A program made the translations under genes and the position numbers. The notes under the pieces were generated by a model. That model had not been told where the DNA came from. It saw nothing but the letters and a program-made list of their open reading frames with translations, and did no database searches. Shown one piece after another: positions 15,006 to 25,669 of a DNA stretch of 64,000 bases (position 1 is its first letter; each line of letters begins with the position of its first letter). The DNA is from Paracoccaceae bacterium (lineage in GTDB: Bacteria > Pseudomonadota > Alphaproteobacteria > Rhodobacterales > Rhodobacteraceae), in the NCBI GenBank assembly GCA_022448245.1, contig JAKVCO010000006.1, positions 124,001 through 188,000 of the forward strand, given 5' to 3'.

Positions 15006-17558
15006 ATGAAGCCTATGTTAAAGCGCTTGCGGAGCCTATCCACCGCACAAGCCATGATCTTGCTGTCCGTCTGGGGCATCCTTGCTGTCCTTGCCTATTC
15101 GGGTGCGAGGATAGGGGGCGATCTCACGATGCTTTCTGATCTGAGACGGGACACACAGCTTACCAATCTGACCCAACAAATTGGGGGCCTCACCCACGCG
15201 TTGCAGCGGGAACGGGGTGCGAGCAGCGGCTATGTTGCGAGCCGTGGCGCCAATTTTGGGAGCGACCTCCAAACGCTCAGGCAAGATTCGGACGCGCGCA
15301 TTGAGGAGCTGACAACTGCGATCAGCGCACTGCCGCTCGAAACCGTCCTGCTTGCAGAATTGGAAGATGAACTCACCGCGCTGGAACAACGTTTCATCCA
15401 GTTGCCCGAGGTGAGACAGGCCGTGAGTGCTTTGGCGCTTACCCGCGACGAAGTCATTGAGGCCTATACACAAACCAACACGCAAGCGATCGCCCTTCTG
15501 CCGAAAATCAGCAAAGACATTTCCCATTCTGACGCCGTGCGTGCGGTGCAGCGGCACGCCATTCTCATGACAGCCAAGGACAAAGCCGGCCTCGAACGCG
15601 CAATCGGCTCGGCAGGTTTTGCGCGCTCTGCCGCCGCGTCTAGCCAATTCCCGAGGGAGCTCTACACGCAATTTGAGTCGCTGATCAGCGAACAAGAAGC
15701 GCTTCTTGATACCTACACGACACTGGCAAGCGCAGAGATGGCGCGCCGTGTGACGTTGATCATGGACGCGCCCGCCGCCAAAGCCATTCAGGAAATGCGG
15801 GCGATCGTCCGCACTTTCGATCCGCGCGTCATCATAGGCGTACAGCCAGAGCAATGGTTCGCAGCCTCAACCGAATTCGTCGACGACCTGAAAGCTGCAG
15901 AAGACCAAGGCGCCATTGAAATCGCTCAGAAAATGGTGTTGGCACGACAGGATGTAATTCAGGATATCCGTGTGGCTGTGATCCAAATGGGCATCGTGAC
16001 CGCGCTTCTTGCGGGTCTATCTTTCATGCTGGTGCGCCTGACCACAGAAAGCCTCAAGCATACGGTGGCCCAGGTAAAGAGCCTTGCCGATGGCAACATC
16101 GACACGCCTATCGATCCCGCTCCGCAATCCGATCTACAGGCGGTCACTTCGGCCCTGGAGGACTATCGCCAGGCCGAAGTCGGGCGCCAGGCGCAAGCCA
16201 AGATCCAGTCCGAGCTGGAAGAAAGTGCAGCGACTGGCATCAAGCGCGTCGCCGAAGCCGTCTCAGCCGGGGATTTTAGCCATCGCTTGCGGCTCGAGGG
16301 CCTACAAGATGCATCGGTGGTTCTTGGAAATGGGATCAACGAAATCCTCGTTGTGGCGGACACGGCCGTCAAAGAGCAACGCGCACGAGATCAGCAAGAA
16401 ATCAGCAGGCGCACCAAAGAAGCGGAAATTCAGGCCCATGCCGTGGGCGAGATCAACCACGTGGTCAGCGCCTGCTCACAGGGCGACTTTTCCCGGCGCA
16501 TGTCCTTGGAAGGCCTGTCCGGCATCTGGCTGGAGATTGCCGAAGGCATCAATCAGATTTCCGAGCGCACTGGCACTGCTTTGACCAACCTTCGCGGGAT
16601 CATGGCATCGCTGGAATCAGGTGACCTACGCGCGCGGCTGGATGGCGAATATGCGGGCACATTTGACGATATCGCCAAAGCGACGAACGCCTCGCTCGAA
16701 CAGTTGGAGACCGCGTTCCTGGATGTTCGTGAAGGGGTGCACTCCGTGGGAGCCGCGGCCGCAGAACTCCGCGCAGGCACGACCGACCTCGCAGAACGCT
16801 CCGAGGATCAGGCCCAAGCCGTTTACGAGAGTGCTGCCGTCACCAAGGAGCTTGGTCAAAGCGTTGATGCGAACGCCAAGCAGCTCGTGACCTGCCGCGA
16901 GATGGTCGAGGCTGTGGTGCGCCAAACTGCTTTAAGTCAGGAAACCTCGCACCGGGCGGTGGATTCCATCGCGGCAATCGAAGCTGCCTCGTCCGAGATG
17001 GTCAAGATCACGGCAACGATCGACGAAATTGCCTTTCAGACTAACTTGCTCGCGCTCAACGCTTCCGTTGAGGCCGCGCGTGCCGGTGATGCTGGCAAAG
17101 GGTTTGGGGTGGTGGCATCCGAGGTCCGCGCGCTTGCAGGCAGATGTGCGGACGCGAGCCAGCAAATCGCTGTGCTGATCACCGATGCCGTAGGCGGAGT
17201 AAAAACAGGCGCCGAACACGTTCGACAAACGGGCACGCTGATCAGCGAGATGCGCGGCCGCATGGAGGAAATCGAAGACGTGATCGGGAGAGTCTATAGC
17301 GCCGGTGAGAAACAGACTGCAGGCGTCAAGATCTTGAACGACAGCATCGGCAGGGTCGAATACACCGCACAATCCAACGCGGCACTCGCTCAAGAAAACA
17401 ACAGCCTCATGGCGTCTCTTGGTGAGCTAGACACGAGACTGTCGCAAGCACTGGCCCGGTTCGAGATCGGCTCTCGCGGGGCGTGCCCGGTAGCATTGGA
17501 TTATCAACCTGAGGGCGAAGTGCAGCTCTTTGACGACGCTCTGCCGCCCGCGGTCTAG
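15006..17558 (+). CDS. Methyl-accepting chemotaxis protein with NIT sensor domain
   Basis: An 850-aa chemoreceptor. Transmembrane helix 1 lies at about residues 15-35. The periplasmic part carries the NIT-type segment LTHALQRERGASSGYVASRG, found in nitrate/nitrite-sensing domains. Helix 2 is near residue 320 (VIQMGIVTALLAGLSFML). Repeated HAMP-like units follow (FSHRLRLEGL, FSRRMSLEGL), then a signalling domain whose tip reads IDEIAFQTNLLALNASVEAA. It would signal to CheA; the ligand is unknown. No CheR/CheB docking pentapeptide is evident at the C-terminus. A second ATG at 15015 is an alternative start. Confidence 0.88.
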   Translation: MKPMLKRLRSLSTAQAMILLSVWGILAVLAYSGARIGGDLTMLSDLRRDTQLTNLTQQIGGLTHALQRERGASSGYVASRGANFGSDLQTLRQDSDARIEELTTAISALPLETVLLAELEDELTALEQRFIQLPEVRQAVSALALTRDEVIEAYTQTNTQAIALLPKISKDISHSDAVRAVQRHAILMTAKDKAGLERAIGSAGFARSAAASSQFPRELYTQFESLISEQEALLDTYTTLASAEMARRVTLIMDAPAAKAIQEMRAIVRTFDPRVIIGVQPEQWFAASTEFVDDLKAAEDQGAIEIAQKMVLARQDVIQDIRVAVIQMGIVTALLAGLSFMLVRLTTESLKHTVAQVKSLADGNIDTPIDPAPQSDLQAVTSALEDYRQAEVGRQAQAKIQSELEESAATGIKRVAEAVSAGDFSHRLRLEGLQDASVVLGNGINEILVVADTAVKEQRARDQQEISRRTKEAEIQAHAVGEINHVVSACSQGDFSRRMSLEGLSGIWLEIAEGINQISERTGTALTNLRGIMASLESGDLRARLDGEYAGTFDDIAKATNASLEQLETAFLDVREGVHSVGAAAAELRAGTTDLAERSEDQAQAVYESAAVTKELGQSVDANAKQLVTCREMVEAVVRQTALSQETSHRAVDSIAAIEAASSEMVKITATIDEIAFQTNLLALNASVEAARAGDAGKGFGVVASEVRALAGRCADASQQIAVLITDAVGGVKTGAEHVRQTGTLISEMRGRMEEIEDVIGRVYSAGEKQTAGVKILNDSIGRVEYTAQSNAALAQENNSLMASLGELDTRLSQALARFEIGSRGACPVALDYQPEGEVQLFDDALPPAV

Positions 17559-17563
17559 TCCTT

Positions 17564-19774
17564 CTACAGAAAGGACTGCGGGTCGATGTCGATGGCAAGC
17601 CGCATTTGCGAGGGAAGCCTGAACTGCTCCACCCATTGCGCGAGCGCACGTTGCAACGGCACATTTTTGCGGGCCTTCACTAAAAGCCGCACGCGATGGC
17701 GTCCTCGGATTCGAGCAATCGGCGCAGGCGCGGGCCCAAATAGCTCTGCGCCCACGGCGTAAAGCGGCCCGGCATTTCGCGCCATTTCGCCGCCGAGATC
17801 AAAGACCTCCTGCACATTGGGTGAGCTCAGCACGATGCCCGCCATCCGTCCATACGGCGGCACCCCGGCAGCCATTCGTTCCTCAGCCTCGGCAGCCCAA
17901 AACGCTTCTTCATCACCGCCAAGAATGGCGCGAATAACGGGGTGTTCGGGCTGGTGCGTCTGCAATAGCGCGGCCCCCGGTTTTTCCATCCGGCCAGCGC
18001 GACCGGCGACCTGCCTCATCAACTGAAAAGTGCGCTCGGCAGCCCGCAGATCGGAGCCCTGCAGGCCCAAATCGGCATCAATGACGCCCACCAAGGTCAA
18101 CAGGGGAAAGTTGTGCCCTTTCGCGACAAGCTGGGTGCCAATCACGATGTCAGCCCCTCCGGAGGCGATATCCTCGATCTGCTCCTTCATGGCCCGCGCC
18201 GACCCAAAATGGTCTGAGGAAATCACCGCGATCCGGGCGTCGGGAAAAGTCGCGCGGGCTTCCTCGGCCAAACGCTCCACACCCGGACCAACAGCGGCCA
18301 GACGACCTTCAACACCGCAGGACGGGCACTTTTCCGGCATCGGCCGCGTTTCACCGCATTGGTGGCACATGAGGCGCTTGAGAAAGCGATGTTCGACCAT
18401 CCGCGCATCACATTGATCGCACCCGATCTGCTCACCGCAAGCGCGGCACAGCGTGACCGGCGCATAGCCGCGACGGTTAATGAAGAGCAGTGACTGCTCT
18501 TCCGCCTGCAGGCGCGCATCGACAGCTCGTTTCAGAGCGGGCGAGATCCAGCGCCCCGCCTCAAGCTTTTGCGCGCGCATGTCGATGGCGCCCATCTCGG
18601 GCAATTGCGCGACCCCGTAGCGCGAGGTCAGCTCCAACCGCTCGTACTTACCTGCTTCGGCATTGGCCCAGCTTTCAAGCGACGGCGTCGCCGAGGCCAA
18701 GATAACCTGCGTTCCCCCCAAGGAAGCGCGCAGCACGGCCATGTCACGAGCGTTATAGAGAACGCCGTCTTCCTGCTTGTAGGAGGTATCATGCTCCTCA
18801 TCGACGACGATGAGACCAAGCTGCCGGTAGGGCAAAAAGAGGGCTGAGCGCGCGCCAACAACCAACTGCGCTCCGTTCTCCGCAACCATGCGCCACGTGC
18901 GCCGCCTCTCGGTCATCGTAATGCCGGAGTGCCACTCGGCCGGGCGGGCCCCGAACCGCTCCTCGACCCGGGAGAGGAATTCAGCTGTGAGAGCGATTTC
19001 TGGCAGCAGCACGAGGGCCTGACGCCCCTCGCGCAAACAGGCGGCAACTGCCTCGAGATAAACCTCTGTCTTGCCCGATCCGGTTACGCCTTTGAGCAGC
19101 GTGGTGGCATAGGCACCGCTTCCAAGACCTCCGCTCAGTGCGGCGACGGCTCGCGCTTGATCGTCGGACAGCTCTTTTCCGGGCAGATCAGGGTCCAGTC
19201 TCGGGAAAGGCAGATCACGGGGCGAGGCCTGCTCCAACACCACCCCCTGCTTCACCAGCCCTTTGACCACCGAGGACGACACATCAGCGTTGTCGGCAAG
19301 CTCCTTGAGCGTAAAGGCCAACCCGCCGTAGTCGCGGAGAACATTCAGAACGCGCTCCCGCGCGGCAGTGCTCCTGTCGGGCTCGCCCGTCCCCAGCCGG
19401 TAGACATGGCGCATGGATGGCGGATCGCCGAGACCGGGTGCGCGCATCGCCAAACGCAGCATCGCAGGCAAAGGCGTCAGCGTGTATTCGGCCGCACGCA
19501 CAATGAAGTTACGCATTTCGCTGCTCATGGGCGTGGCATCAATTACCCGCGACACACCCCGCACGCGATCATAGTCAAAGTCACCAGCGCCGGGCCCCCA
19601 AACCACCCCAAGCACCTTGCGCGGCCCAAGCGGCACCTCAACAAAGGCCCCCGTCCAACAGCCGCCCTCTGGCGCTTTGTAATCGAGCGGGCGACCCAAA
19701 GGTTGCGTCGTCAGGACGGCAACAAGCTCTCCTTCAGCAAAATATCCGCCCTCATGGCTCTCAAACAGAGTCAT
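17564..19774 (-). CDS. priA: Primosomal protein N' (replication restart helicase)
   Basis: A 736-aa superfamily 2 helicase. It has an N-terminal DNA-binding domain, Walker A in [18 protein letters not shown], a DEEH box in [17 protein letters not shown], and the PriA zinc-binding region with paired cysteines ([17 protein letters not shown], later CHQCGE and CPSCG). The helicase motif [18 protein letters not shown] follows. It restarts stalled forks by loading DnaB through the primosome. It is convergent with the chemoreceptor gene (5 nt apart) and divergent from the transaldolase gene. Confidence 0.95.
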   Translation of the reverse strand: MTLFESHEGGYFAEGELVAVLTTQPLGRPLDYKAPEGGCWTGAFVEVPLGPRKVLGVVWGPGAGDFDYDRVRGVSRVIDATPMSSEMRNFIVRAAEYTLTPLPAMLRLAMRAPGLGDPPSMRHVYRLGTGEPDRSTAARERVLNVLRDYGGLAFTLKELADNADVSSSVVKGLVKQGVVLEQASPRDLPFPRLDPDLPGKELSDDQARAVAALSGGLGSGAYATTLLKGVTGSGKTEVYLEAVAACLREGRQALVLLPEIALTAEFLSRVEERFGARPAEWHSGITMTERRRTWRMVAENGAQLVVGARSALFLPYRQLGLIVVDEEHDTSYKQEDGVLYNARDMAVLRASLGGTQVILASATPSLESWANAEAGKYERLELTSRYGVAQLPEMGAIDMRAQKLEAGRWISPALKRAVDARLQAEEQSLLFINRRGYAPVTLCRACGEQIGCDQCDARMVEHRFLKRLMCHQCGETRPMPEKCPSCGVEGRLAAVGPGVERLAEEARATFPDARIAVISSDHFGSARAMKEQIEDIASGGADIVIGTQLVAKGHNFPLLTLVGVIDADLGLQGSDLRAAERTFQLMRQVAGRAGRMEKPGAALLQTHQPEHPVIRAILGGDEEAFWAAEAEERMAAGVPPYGRMAGIVLSSPNVQEVFDLGGEMARNAGPLYAVGAELFGPAPAPIARIRGRHRVRLLVKARKNVPLQRALAQWVEQFRLPSQMRLAIDIDPQSFL

Positions 19775-19873
19775 GTTAGCGGTACCATAATCTGGGTGCT
19801 GGGGGTTTCGGCCATGGATTCCCTGATGTACACCGACCCCGATCCGAACCCAACCCTGACCGAAAGGCCTAAC

Positions 19874-20527
19874 ATGAAATTCTTCGTAGACACCGCTGAG
19901 ATCGACGCGATCCGTGAGCTACATGAGCTGGGCTTCGTCGACGGCGTCACCACGAACCCGTCTCTCATCAAGAAATCCGGTCGCGATATTCTCGAAGTCA
20001 CCAAAGAGATTTGTGATCTCGTCGAGGGCCCTGTGAGCGCTGAAGTTGTGGCGACCGAAGCCGATGCGATGATCACTGAGGGCCGTCGTCTTGCTGAAAT
20101 CGCCTCCAACATCGCGGTTAAACTGCCCCTGACCTGGGACGGTCTGAAGGCGTGCAACGTGCTCACCAACGAAGGCAAGATGGTGAACGTCACGCTGTGC
20201 TTCTCCGCGAACCAGGCGCTTCTTGCAGCCAAAGCAGGCGCGAGCTTCATTTCGCCCTTCATCGGGCGTCTCGACGATATCTCTCTCGACGGGATGGAGC
20301 TGATCCAGGACATTCGCACGATCTACGACAACTTCGGTTACAAGACCGAAATCCTTGCCGCGTCGATCCGTTCGGTCAACCACGTGCAAGACAGCGCTCT
20401 CATCGGAGCCGACGTGATCACCGCGCCGCCGGAGGTCATCAAAAAGCTGGTGGCACATCCGCTGACGGACAAAGGTCTCGATGCGTTCCTGAAAGACGCC
20501 GCAACCGCGGGTATCAAGATCGTTTAA
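19874..20527 (+). CDS. fsa: Fructose-6-phosphate aldolase/transaldolase (short type)
   Basis: A 217-aa class I aldolase of the MipB/TalC family, starting [20 protein letters not shown]. The Schiff-base lysine lies in [15 protein letters not shown] (about residue 85), and later blocks include [15 protein letters not shown] and [18 protein letters not shown]. It interconverts sugar phosphates in the non-oxidative pentose phosphate branch, either as transaldolase or as fructose-6-phosphate aldolase; these cannot be told apart by eye. ATG 19874 is the conserved start. Its last 14 nt overlap the convergent gene at 20514. Confidence 0.92.
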   Translation: MKFFVDTAEIDAIRELHELGFVDGVTTNPSLIKKSGRDILEVTKEICDLVEGPVSAEVVATEADAMITEGRRLAEIASNIAVKLPLTWDGLKACNVLTNEGKMVNVTLCFSANQALLAAKAGASFISPFIGRLDDISLDGMELIQDIRTIYDNFGYKTEILAASIRSVNHVQDSALIGADVITAPPEVIKKLVAHPLTDKGLDAFLKDAATAGIKIV

Positions 20528-20933
20528 GGCCCTCAGACGCGACGCGGGTGCGTCTGCGCTCCGCGTCCACGGCCACGGCATCTCTGATCAACACAAAGGT
20601 GCCGTGCTGCCACGGCATCTCTGTAAAGCTCCAAGTGCCGTCTACGCGGGTGAATGTAGCGTTCACCCGCCCTTCGTAGTCAATCTTGGGTCCATCGAAG
20701 TCCGAATATGCCTTGGTGAATCTCAACCAGGTTTCCTCGCGCACCCCAATAATGCCCGCGATCAACGCATCAAGATTTTGGTCGGAAAAGGTGTTGGGTT
20801 CGATCGTCTCGCCCGAGATGTTCCCATCCTCATCGAGCAACGTCGCATTGAACGCGACAGGTTTCATCGCGGCGCTGACGTAATTGTACCGCCCCATCCA
20901 GGGCCCGGTCAGGGTGAGACGCTTGGCATCCAT
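20514..20933 (-). CDS. Conserved-looking hypothetical protein (139 aa)
   Basis: A soluble protein with a beta-rich pattern: [12 protein letters not shown] at the start, [21 protein letters not shown], then [14 protein letters not shown] and [13 protein letters not shown]. Codon use matches neighbouring genes. It has no signal peptide or membrane segment. The opening GPWMGRYNY and the aspartate-rich strands suggest a small lipocalin-like or beta-barrel domain, but I recognise no named family. It overlaps fsa tail to tail by 14 nt. Confidence 0.7.
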   Translation of the reverse strand: MDAKRLTLTGPWMGRYNYVSAAMKPVAFNATLLDEDGNISGETIEPNTFSDQNLDALIAGIIGVREETWLRFTKAYSDFDGPKIDYEGRVNATFTRVDGTWSFTEMPWQHGTFVLIRDAVAVDAERRRTRVASEGLKRS

Positions 20934-21096
20934 GCCTTTGCTTAGATCAACTGCCGGAATTTACCAAATTTTAGACGCACTGGCCCATTGTTGGCGTGCT
21001 TAGTGTTGCTTCTCCGACCGGGGTAGGAGCTGCACCGGTTGGCAGCCGCGCTTTGCATGGGAAAACCGATCGAGGGACCAGTCGAATGGCACAGGC

Positions 21097-21639
21097 ATGG
21101 GAAATTCCAAAAAGCGCGGGCTTTGCGCCGTGCCTGACAGTTGCCTACCGGCCGGTCCCACCGGCGCCCTTCTCTCTCCCCTGATCAGGGCCATTGGGGG
21201 TGAGGTGAGCTTTGTTCCAAGTTGGTCGCACGCCTCTCTCACCCTTACGGAAACGCCTGCGGGCGAGGACCGCGAGCATACGCACCTGTTTGCGGACACA
21301 TGGGCCGCAGTTGGGAGCGAGAATGCTAAATTTGGGTCCGGTCTTTCCGCCAGCGATCTGGCTGCGCTGCCGCTCTTGGCTGTGACGCAGAAAGAGCATG
21401 ATGCCTGGCGCATGATCCTGCGCAATCCACGGCCTCAGCGCCTCATGCGCGCCAGCCGGCGGGAGGCGGACCGCGCCATCCGTGCCGGCCAAGCCCTCGG
21501 CGTTGTCAGCACCGCGCTTCTGAAAACGGGGCCAGCGCCACGCCTGAAAGTGGTGTCGCGCCACAGCGTTTCTGCCGACACCGGCCTTTGGGCGTCGCTC
21601 GACGCCTCGGCCCCCGCCGCAGGACAGGGGGGGCGCTGA
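21097..21639 (+). CDS. Hypothetical protein, possibly frameshifted at its N-terminus
   Basis: A 180-codon frame with good codon use from about 21180 on (GGEVSFVPSWSHASLTLTE, later RNPRPQRLMRASRREADRA). The first 28 codons look less protein-like than the alternative frame, which starts at 21086 with MAQAWEIPKSAGFAPCLTVAYRP and stops at 21182-21184. A single-base slip near 21180 would join that N-terminus to this body, so the gene may be frameshifted. No family is recognised. It lies just upstream of the M19 cassette on the same strand. Confidence 0.5.
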   Translation: MGNSKKRGLCAVPDSCLPAGPTGALLSPLIRAIGGEVSFVPSWSHASLTLTETPAGEDREHTHLFADTWAAVGSENAKFGSGLSASDLAALPLLAVTQKEHDAWRMILRNPRPQRLMRASRREADRAIRAGQALGVVSTALLKTGPAPRLKVVSRHSVSADTGLWASLDASAPAAGQGGR

Positions 21640-21707
21640 TTTCTTCGCTTAAGGATATCCTCGCGAAATAGCTTGCGCCCGTCGCAACCGTGGGCACACT
21701 CCGCCCC

Positions 21708-22670
21708 ATGAGACCGCCACGCATAGACGCGCTTCAGTTCATCAACCCCTCCGAGACCATCTTCGAAGAGATGCGGGCCGGGGGTGTGGACGCCGTTCAT
21801 ATCACGGTGTCCTACCACGAGGGCTTTCGGGACACCGTCGCCGCTTTGTCCGAGTGGAACCGCCTCTTTGAGGCGCATCCGGACCTGATCCTGCGGGCAA
21901 CTTCGGCTGCTGATATCGCGACCGCGATGGAAACCAAACGCACGGCGATATTTTTCGGGGCTCAGAACCCGGCCCCGATCGAAGATGACCTCGGTCTTAT
22001 CGAAATTGTGCACCAGCTTGGACTGCGCTTCATGCAGCTAAGCTACAACAACCAGTCGCTTCTGTGCGCGGGGTGCTATGAAGCGCAGGACAGCGGCCTG
22101 ACCAATATGGGCCGTGAAGCGGTGCGCGAAATGAACCGCGTGGGTCTTGTGATCGACATGAGCCACTCGGGCGACCGCTCGCGCCTCGAAGCGATCGAAC
22201 ATTCTGCTCGCCCCATCGCGATCACCCATGCCAATCCCGCTGACTGGCACGACGTGCCGCGCAATGTGGCGCCTGACACGCTCAAAGCGCTCTTTGAGAC
22301 GGGCGGCATGCTCGGTTTCTCGCTCTACCCGCTTCATCTGGCGAACGGCGCCGATTGCACGATTGAGGACTTCACCGCGATGGTCGCCCGCGTGGCTGAC
22401 ACCTACGGCACGGCAGGAATAGGCATCGGGTCGGACCTTTGCCAAGACCAGCCCGATGAGGCCCTCGCCTGGATGCGAGACGGCCGCTGGAAAAAAGAAC
22501 GCGAGGACGCGGCTTTTGGCGCGCAGCCCGCGTGGTTCCGGTCGAACACGGATTTTCACGGCATCGCCGCGGCGCTTAGAGAGCGTGGCTTTGACGCGGC
22601 TGAAACTGATGCGCTCCTCGGCGAAAACTGGTACCGCTTCATGGCTAACAGCTTTGGACCGGCCCCATGA
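21708..22670 (+). CDS. Peptidase family M19 (membrane dipeptidase-like)
   Basis: A 320-aa amidohydrolase-fold protein of the renal dipeptidase family. Visible landmarks are GLRFMQLSYNNQSLLCAGCYE, VIDMSHSGDRSRLEAIEHSARPIAITHAN, with histidines in the usual metal-site blocks, and IGIGSDLCQD. The usual N-terminal H-x-D metal motif is not obvious (IDALQFINPS occupies that place), so activity or substrate may differ from classic dipeptidases. The ATG at 21708 is preferred over a GTG at 21690. Its stop overlaps the next gene by 4 nt, placing it in a three-gene cassette. Confidence 0.85.
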   Translation: MRPPRIDALQFINPSETIFEEMRAGGVDAVHITVSYHEGFRDTVAALSEWNRLFEAHPDLILRATSAADIATAMETKRTAIFFGAQNPAPIEDDLGLIEIVHQLGLRFMQLSYNNQSLLCAGCYEAQDSGLTNMGREAVREMNRVGLVIDMSHSGDRSRLEAIEHSARPIAITHANPADWHDVPRNVAPDTLKALFETGGMLGFSLYPLHLANGADCTIEDFTAMVARVADTYGTAGIGIGSDLCQDQPDEALAWMRDGRWKKEREDAAFGAQPAWFRSNTDFHGIAAALRERGFDAAETDALLGENWYRFMANSFGPAP

Positions 22671-24286
22671 ACGTCCCCTTGAGAAAACCCGAAAAGGTTC
22701 TGTCGCTCGGACATATGGGCGTGATGCAACCATCGCGCCTATCGTTCTTGCGGCAATTGATGCGCGATTTGGCGCGATTTGAGGCGAGCATTACCCGCCC
22801 CGTTTGGGACGTGAACGAGCAAGGCCACGGACACGCTGTCTACACGGTCACCCTCGGCGGCTATGCCTATTCCCTCATTGCGTTCAGCCAGCATCTGGCT
22901 GACGAAGACCGCTCCGACCGCGTTATCGCGACGGCGTGGGACGCGGCCTTTGTCCTCTTTGATGGGGTGCCAGACGACGCAGACATCACCCGCCTGAAGG
23001 AAAACGTGCCCCATCAGGAAGCTGGCCGCCTCACGGCGCAGGAACTGGTGCTGAGCCGGGCGAACAAATCCGTGCGCCTTTTCACCCATGTGGTCGAGGC
23101 GCTGCGCAACGGGCGCCAGCCAGAGCGGGATCAGATCGCGGATTGCGGATACCTGATGCGCACCACCGCCGTTTACGGGAATGGGAAATTCGGGCTCGCG
23201 GACCGCACTGCTTACGATCAGCGGCCCGGCCTCTCGGGCCCCTTCGCGGCAGAAATGCTCACCGTCTGGCTCATCCGCGGGTTCACCCATGACCTCGCCG
23301 AGCATTTGGGTGGCGCCGAAATAGACAGAAACATCAAACGCTTCCTCGGGGTTGGCAATGCAACCGGCTTGGGGATGGCGCCGTTCCTCGTCTCCCATCC
23401 GCAGCTCTTGCATGCTTGGTTCCATGCCCGTGAGACTGCGATCAGCGCGGTATTGTCGAAGCCTACGGTAACGGCTGGCGAGGCCGATACGCTCTTGGCA
23501 CGCGGCGCGGAGGCTGCCGCCTATCTGGCGAGCTGGGAGGTGGCGGACGAAGACGCGATGGATGAGATTCGCGATCTACGCCGCGAATGGGACGACTTCT
23601 TCACCCCCCTCACACGCGATGGCCTTTGCGCCGACGGCGGGCTGAAACGCGCCTTTGCCCGCGCCCAGCAAGGCAGCCCCGCGCTGGAGGAGCTCGCCGC
23701 CGCCTGGATCCTTGAGCCCTTTGATCACAGCGTAGAACTCTCCACCGAAGGGATGGCCACGCAACTCGACCTCGCACTCGATGGGGCCATGACCTGTGCG
23801 GAACTGCGCGCGCTGATCGAGGAAAAATGCGCCTGGGCACTGGAGCCTGATTTCGACTGCAAATCGACGACGGCCCAGTTCTGGTATGTCTCTGAAGAAA
23901 AGCTCGAACCGCGGCTGGGTGCGCGCCATGAGGAGCCCGGCGCGGATCGCGAAAGCCCACTGGATACAGCGCGCGCCATGCAATCGCTCCATGCCGCGCT
24001 GCCTGACGATGCCGAGCCCTGTTTCACCTTCCTTGCGCGCGCGCCGGAGCATCGCGCCATCGCAAGGCGCATCCAGCACCTAGCCCGCCACGATTACGGC
24101 GAAATCCGCGCCAATCTGATCGGCGAGGAAGCCGCCCCGATCCACCTTTTGCGCGCGAAGCTATCTTTCTTTGGGGCCACCCGTTTCGACCCCAAATCAA
24201 AGCTCTGGACACGCGTGACGCTCGCCCAAGGGCTGCCGTTGCGCGATGAAATCGGACACGACGTGCCATGGCTACCCAGCCTCTAG
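22667..24286 (+). CDS. Large protein of unknown function in M19 cassette
   Basis: A 539-aa soluble protein with no family I can name. It has recurring W, H and acidic residues, e.g. RPVWDVNEQGHGHAVYTV, LGGYAYSLIAFSQHLADEDRSDR, YLMRTTAVYGNGKFGLADR and FLGVGNATGLGMAPFLVSHPQ, which look like a structured enzyme rather than low-complexity sequence. There is no signal peptide. It overlaps the M19 gene by 4 nt (ATGA) and the DUF3726-like gene by 19 nt, so the three are probably made together. I infer one catabolic unit but assign no reaction. Confidence 0.75.
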   Translation: MNVPLRKPEKVLSLGHMGVMQPSRLSFLRQLMRDLARFEASITRPVWDVNEQGHGHAVYTVTLGGYAYSLIAFSQHLADEDRSDRVIATAWDAAFVLFDGVPDDADITRLKENVPHQEAGRLTAQELVLSRANKSVRLFTHVVEALRNGRQPERDQIADCGYLMRTTAVYGNGKFGLADRTAYDQRPGLSGPFAAEMLTVWLIRGFTHDLAEHLGGAEIDRNIKRFLGVGNATGLGMAPFLVSHPQLLHAWFHARETAISAVLSKPTVTAGEADTLLARGAEAAAYLASWEVADEDAMDEIRDLRREWDDFFTPLTRDGLCADGGLKRAFARAQQGSPALEELAAAWILEPFDHSVELSTEGMATQLDLALDGAMTCAELRALIEEKCAWALEPDFDCKSTTAQFWYVSEEKLEPRLGARHEEPGADRESPLDTARAMQSLHAALPDDAEPCFTFLARAPEHRAIARRIQHLARHDYGEIRANLIGEEAAPIHLLRAKLSFFGATRFDPKSKLWTRVTLAQGLPLRDEIGHDVPWLPSL

Positions 24287-24792
24287 CGTTCTCCCGTGCG
24301 GAGCTCACAGCCATTGTTTTCAAAGCTGGTCGCGGCGCGGGCTTGCCCCTTGGCCATGCCGAAGATCTGGGACGTGCGCTAGGGCGTCACGGTGGGGCTG
24401 CGGCCTTTGATGCGCTTTTGCGCAGCCTCAAGGCTCCGTGGACCGAGATCGAGATGCATCGTGACGGGACGACACTGACAATCGCTAAGGCGCGCGCCAT
24501 ACAGGCGCTCTGCCACGTGCCTGAGGCGCTTCATTCAGGGGTCACCCGCGTCACACTGCGCGACCTCGATGAACCTACGCTGATCGATTGCTACCTGCAT
24601 GGCACGTCCGTCGCCACCACGCGCGAAGGCGCAGACTGGCACTTCGCACTAAGTGAGACTGCATCCCAAGCATCCGGAGGCATGCCCCGGGCCGATCAGA
24701 TTGCGAGTTTGGACGAATACGCGGCAAACACTTATGTCCCTGCCACTGACGCCTCGCGCAGCGGGGCCGGACAAGGCGCCGATCAAGATTGA
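24268..24792 (+). CDS. DUF3726-like protein
   Basis: A 174-aa protein whose N-terminus ([26 protein letters not shown]) resembles the start of DUF3726 proteins. The rest is less clear, with a mid-region [19 protein letters not shown]. It is the last gene of the M19 cassette, overlapping the 539-aa gene by 19 nt and the convergent truA by 10 nt. The family has no known function. It is shorter than the roughly 200 residues I remember for the family, and the Ser/Ala-rich C-terminal end may be variable. The DUF assignment is from memory and moderate. Confidence 0.6.
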   Translation: MATQPLAFSRAELTAIVFKAGRGAGLPLGHAEDLGRALGRHGGAAAFDALLRSLKAPWTEIEMHRDGTTLTIAKARAIQALCHVPEALHSGVTRVTLRDLDEPTLIDCYLHGTSVATTREGADWHFALSETASQASGGMPRADQIASLDEYAANTYVPATDASRSGAGQGADQD

Positions 24793-25556
24793 AACGGATC
24801 CACAGGGTACGTCACACGCGCCAGCGCCAAACCCTCGGGCGGGCATACAGGCCCACATTGGCTGCGGTCGCGCGCGTCTAGCGCGTCCTTGACGCGGTGC
24901 GGCGCCCAAGATCCTGCCCCCACTCTCTCCAATGTGCCCACAAAGCTGCGCACCTGGTTATGCAGGAAACTCCGCGCACGGACCTTAAAGCGGAACTCGC
25001 GGCCACCGGGGTAGTCCTGTTCGACAATGGTGATTTCATCGACCGTTTTGAGCGGCGAGGCCGCCTGACAGATCGAGGACCGGAAGGTGGTGAAATCGTG
25101 CTTGCCGATAAGGTGCGCCGCCGCCTCTTGCATGGGCGCAAGCTCGAGCTCGCGGGCGACATGCCAGACGATCCCCGCATCCATCGTGACCGGCGCACGC
25201 CGTGTCACCAACCTGAAGAGGTATTCACGCTCAACCGCTGAAAAGCGCGCGTGCCAGTCTTCCGTCGGCGCAAGAGCGCAGGCGGTCACGGCAACGGGCG
25301 CGGGTTTCAGGTGATAGTTCAGCGCTTCAGAGAGTCGGAACGGATCCCAGCCCTTTTGAAGATCAGCCTGAGCCACCTGCCCCCAGCCATGGACGCCCGC
25401 ATCCGTGCGCCCTGCCGCTGCAACCGAAGGGACATCAGGTTCGAGCTTTGCCAAAGCAGCCTCCAGCGCGCCTTGTACGGACGGCTGATCGGCCTGCCGC
25501 TGCCATCCGGCAAACGGCGCTCCATTGTATTCGATCCTCAAGGCATAACGCGGCAT
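24783..25556 (-). CDS. truA: tRNA pseudouridine(38-40) synthase
   Basis: A 257-aa pseudouridine synthase. The N-terminus [15 protein letters not shown] and the catalytic motif [16 protein letters not shown] (aspartate at about residue 51) are diagnostic. Later blocks [12 protein letters not shown] and [20 protein letters not shown] complete the TruA pattern. It modifies positions 38-40 in the anticodon arm of tRNAs. The start ATG at 25556 begins directly at the domain. It is divergent from ycjX. Confidence 0.95.
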   Translation of the reverse strand: MPRYALRIEYNGAPFAGWQRQADQPSVQGALEAALAKLEPDVPSVAAAGRTDAGVHGWGQVAQADLQKGWDPFRLSEALNYHLKPAPVAVTACALAPTEDWHARFSAVEREYLFRLVTRRAPVTMDAGIVWHVARELELAPMQEAAAHLIGKHDFTTFRSSICQAASPLKTVDEITIVEQDYPGGREFRFKVRARSFLHNQVRSFVGTLERVGAGSWAPHRVKDALDARDRSQCGPVCPPEGLALARVTYPVDPFQS

Positions 25557-25669
25557 ATGCGCCTGCTAGCCCTCCTTTACGGCGATGGCAACGGAGGGGA
25601 ATTTGACCGCCAGCTATAGGCATAGACCGCGGCTGACCCTATCTTGGCCCGGCGACATAGGGGGCGTGA

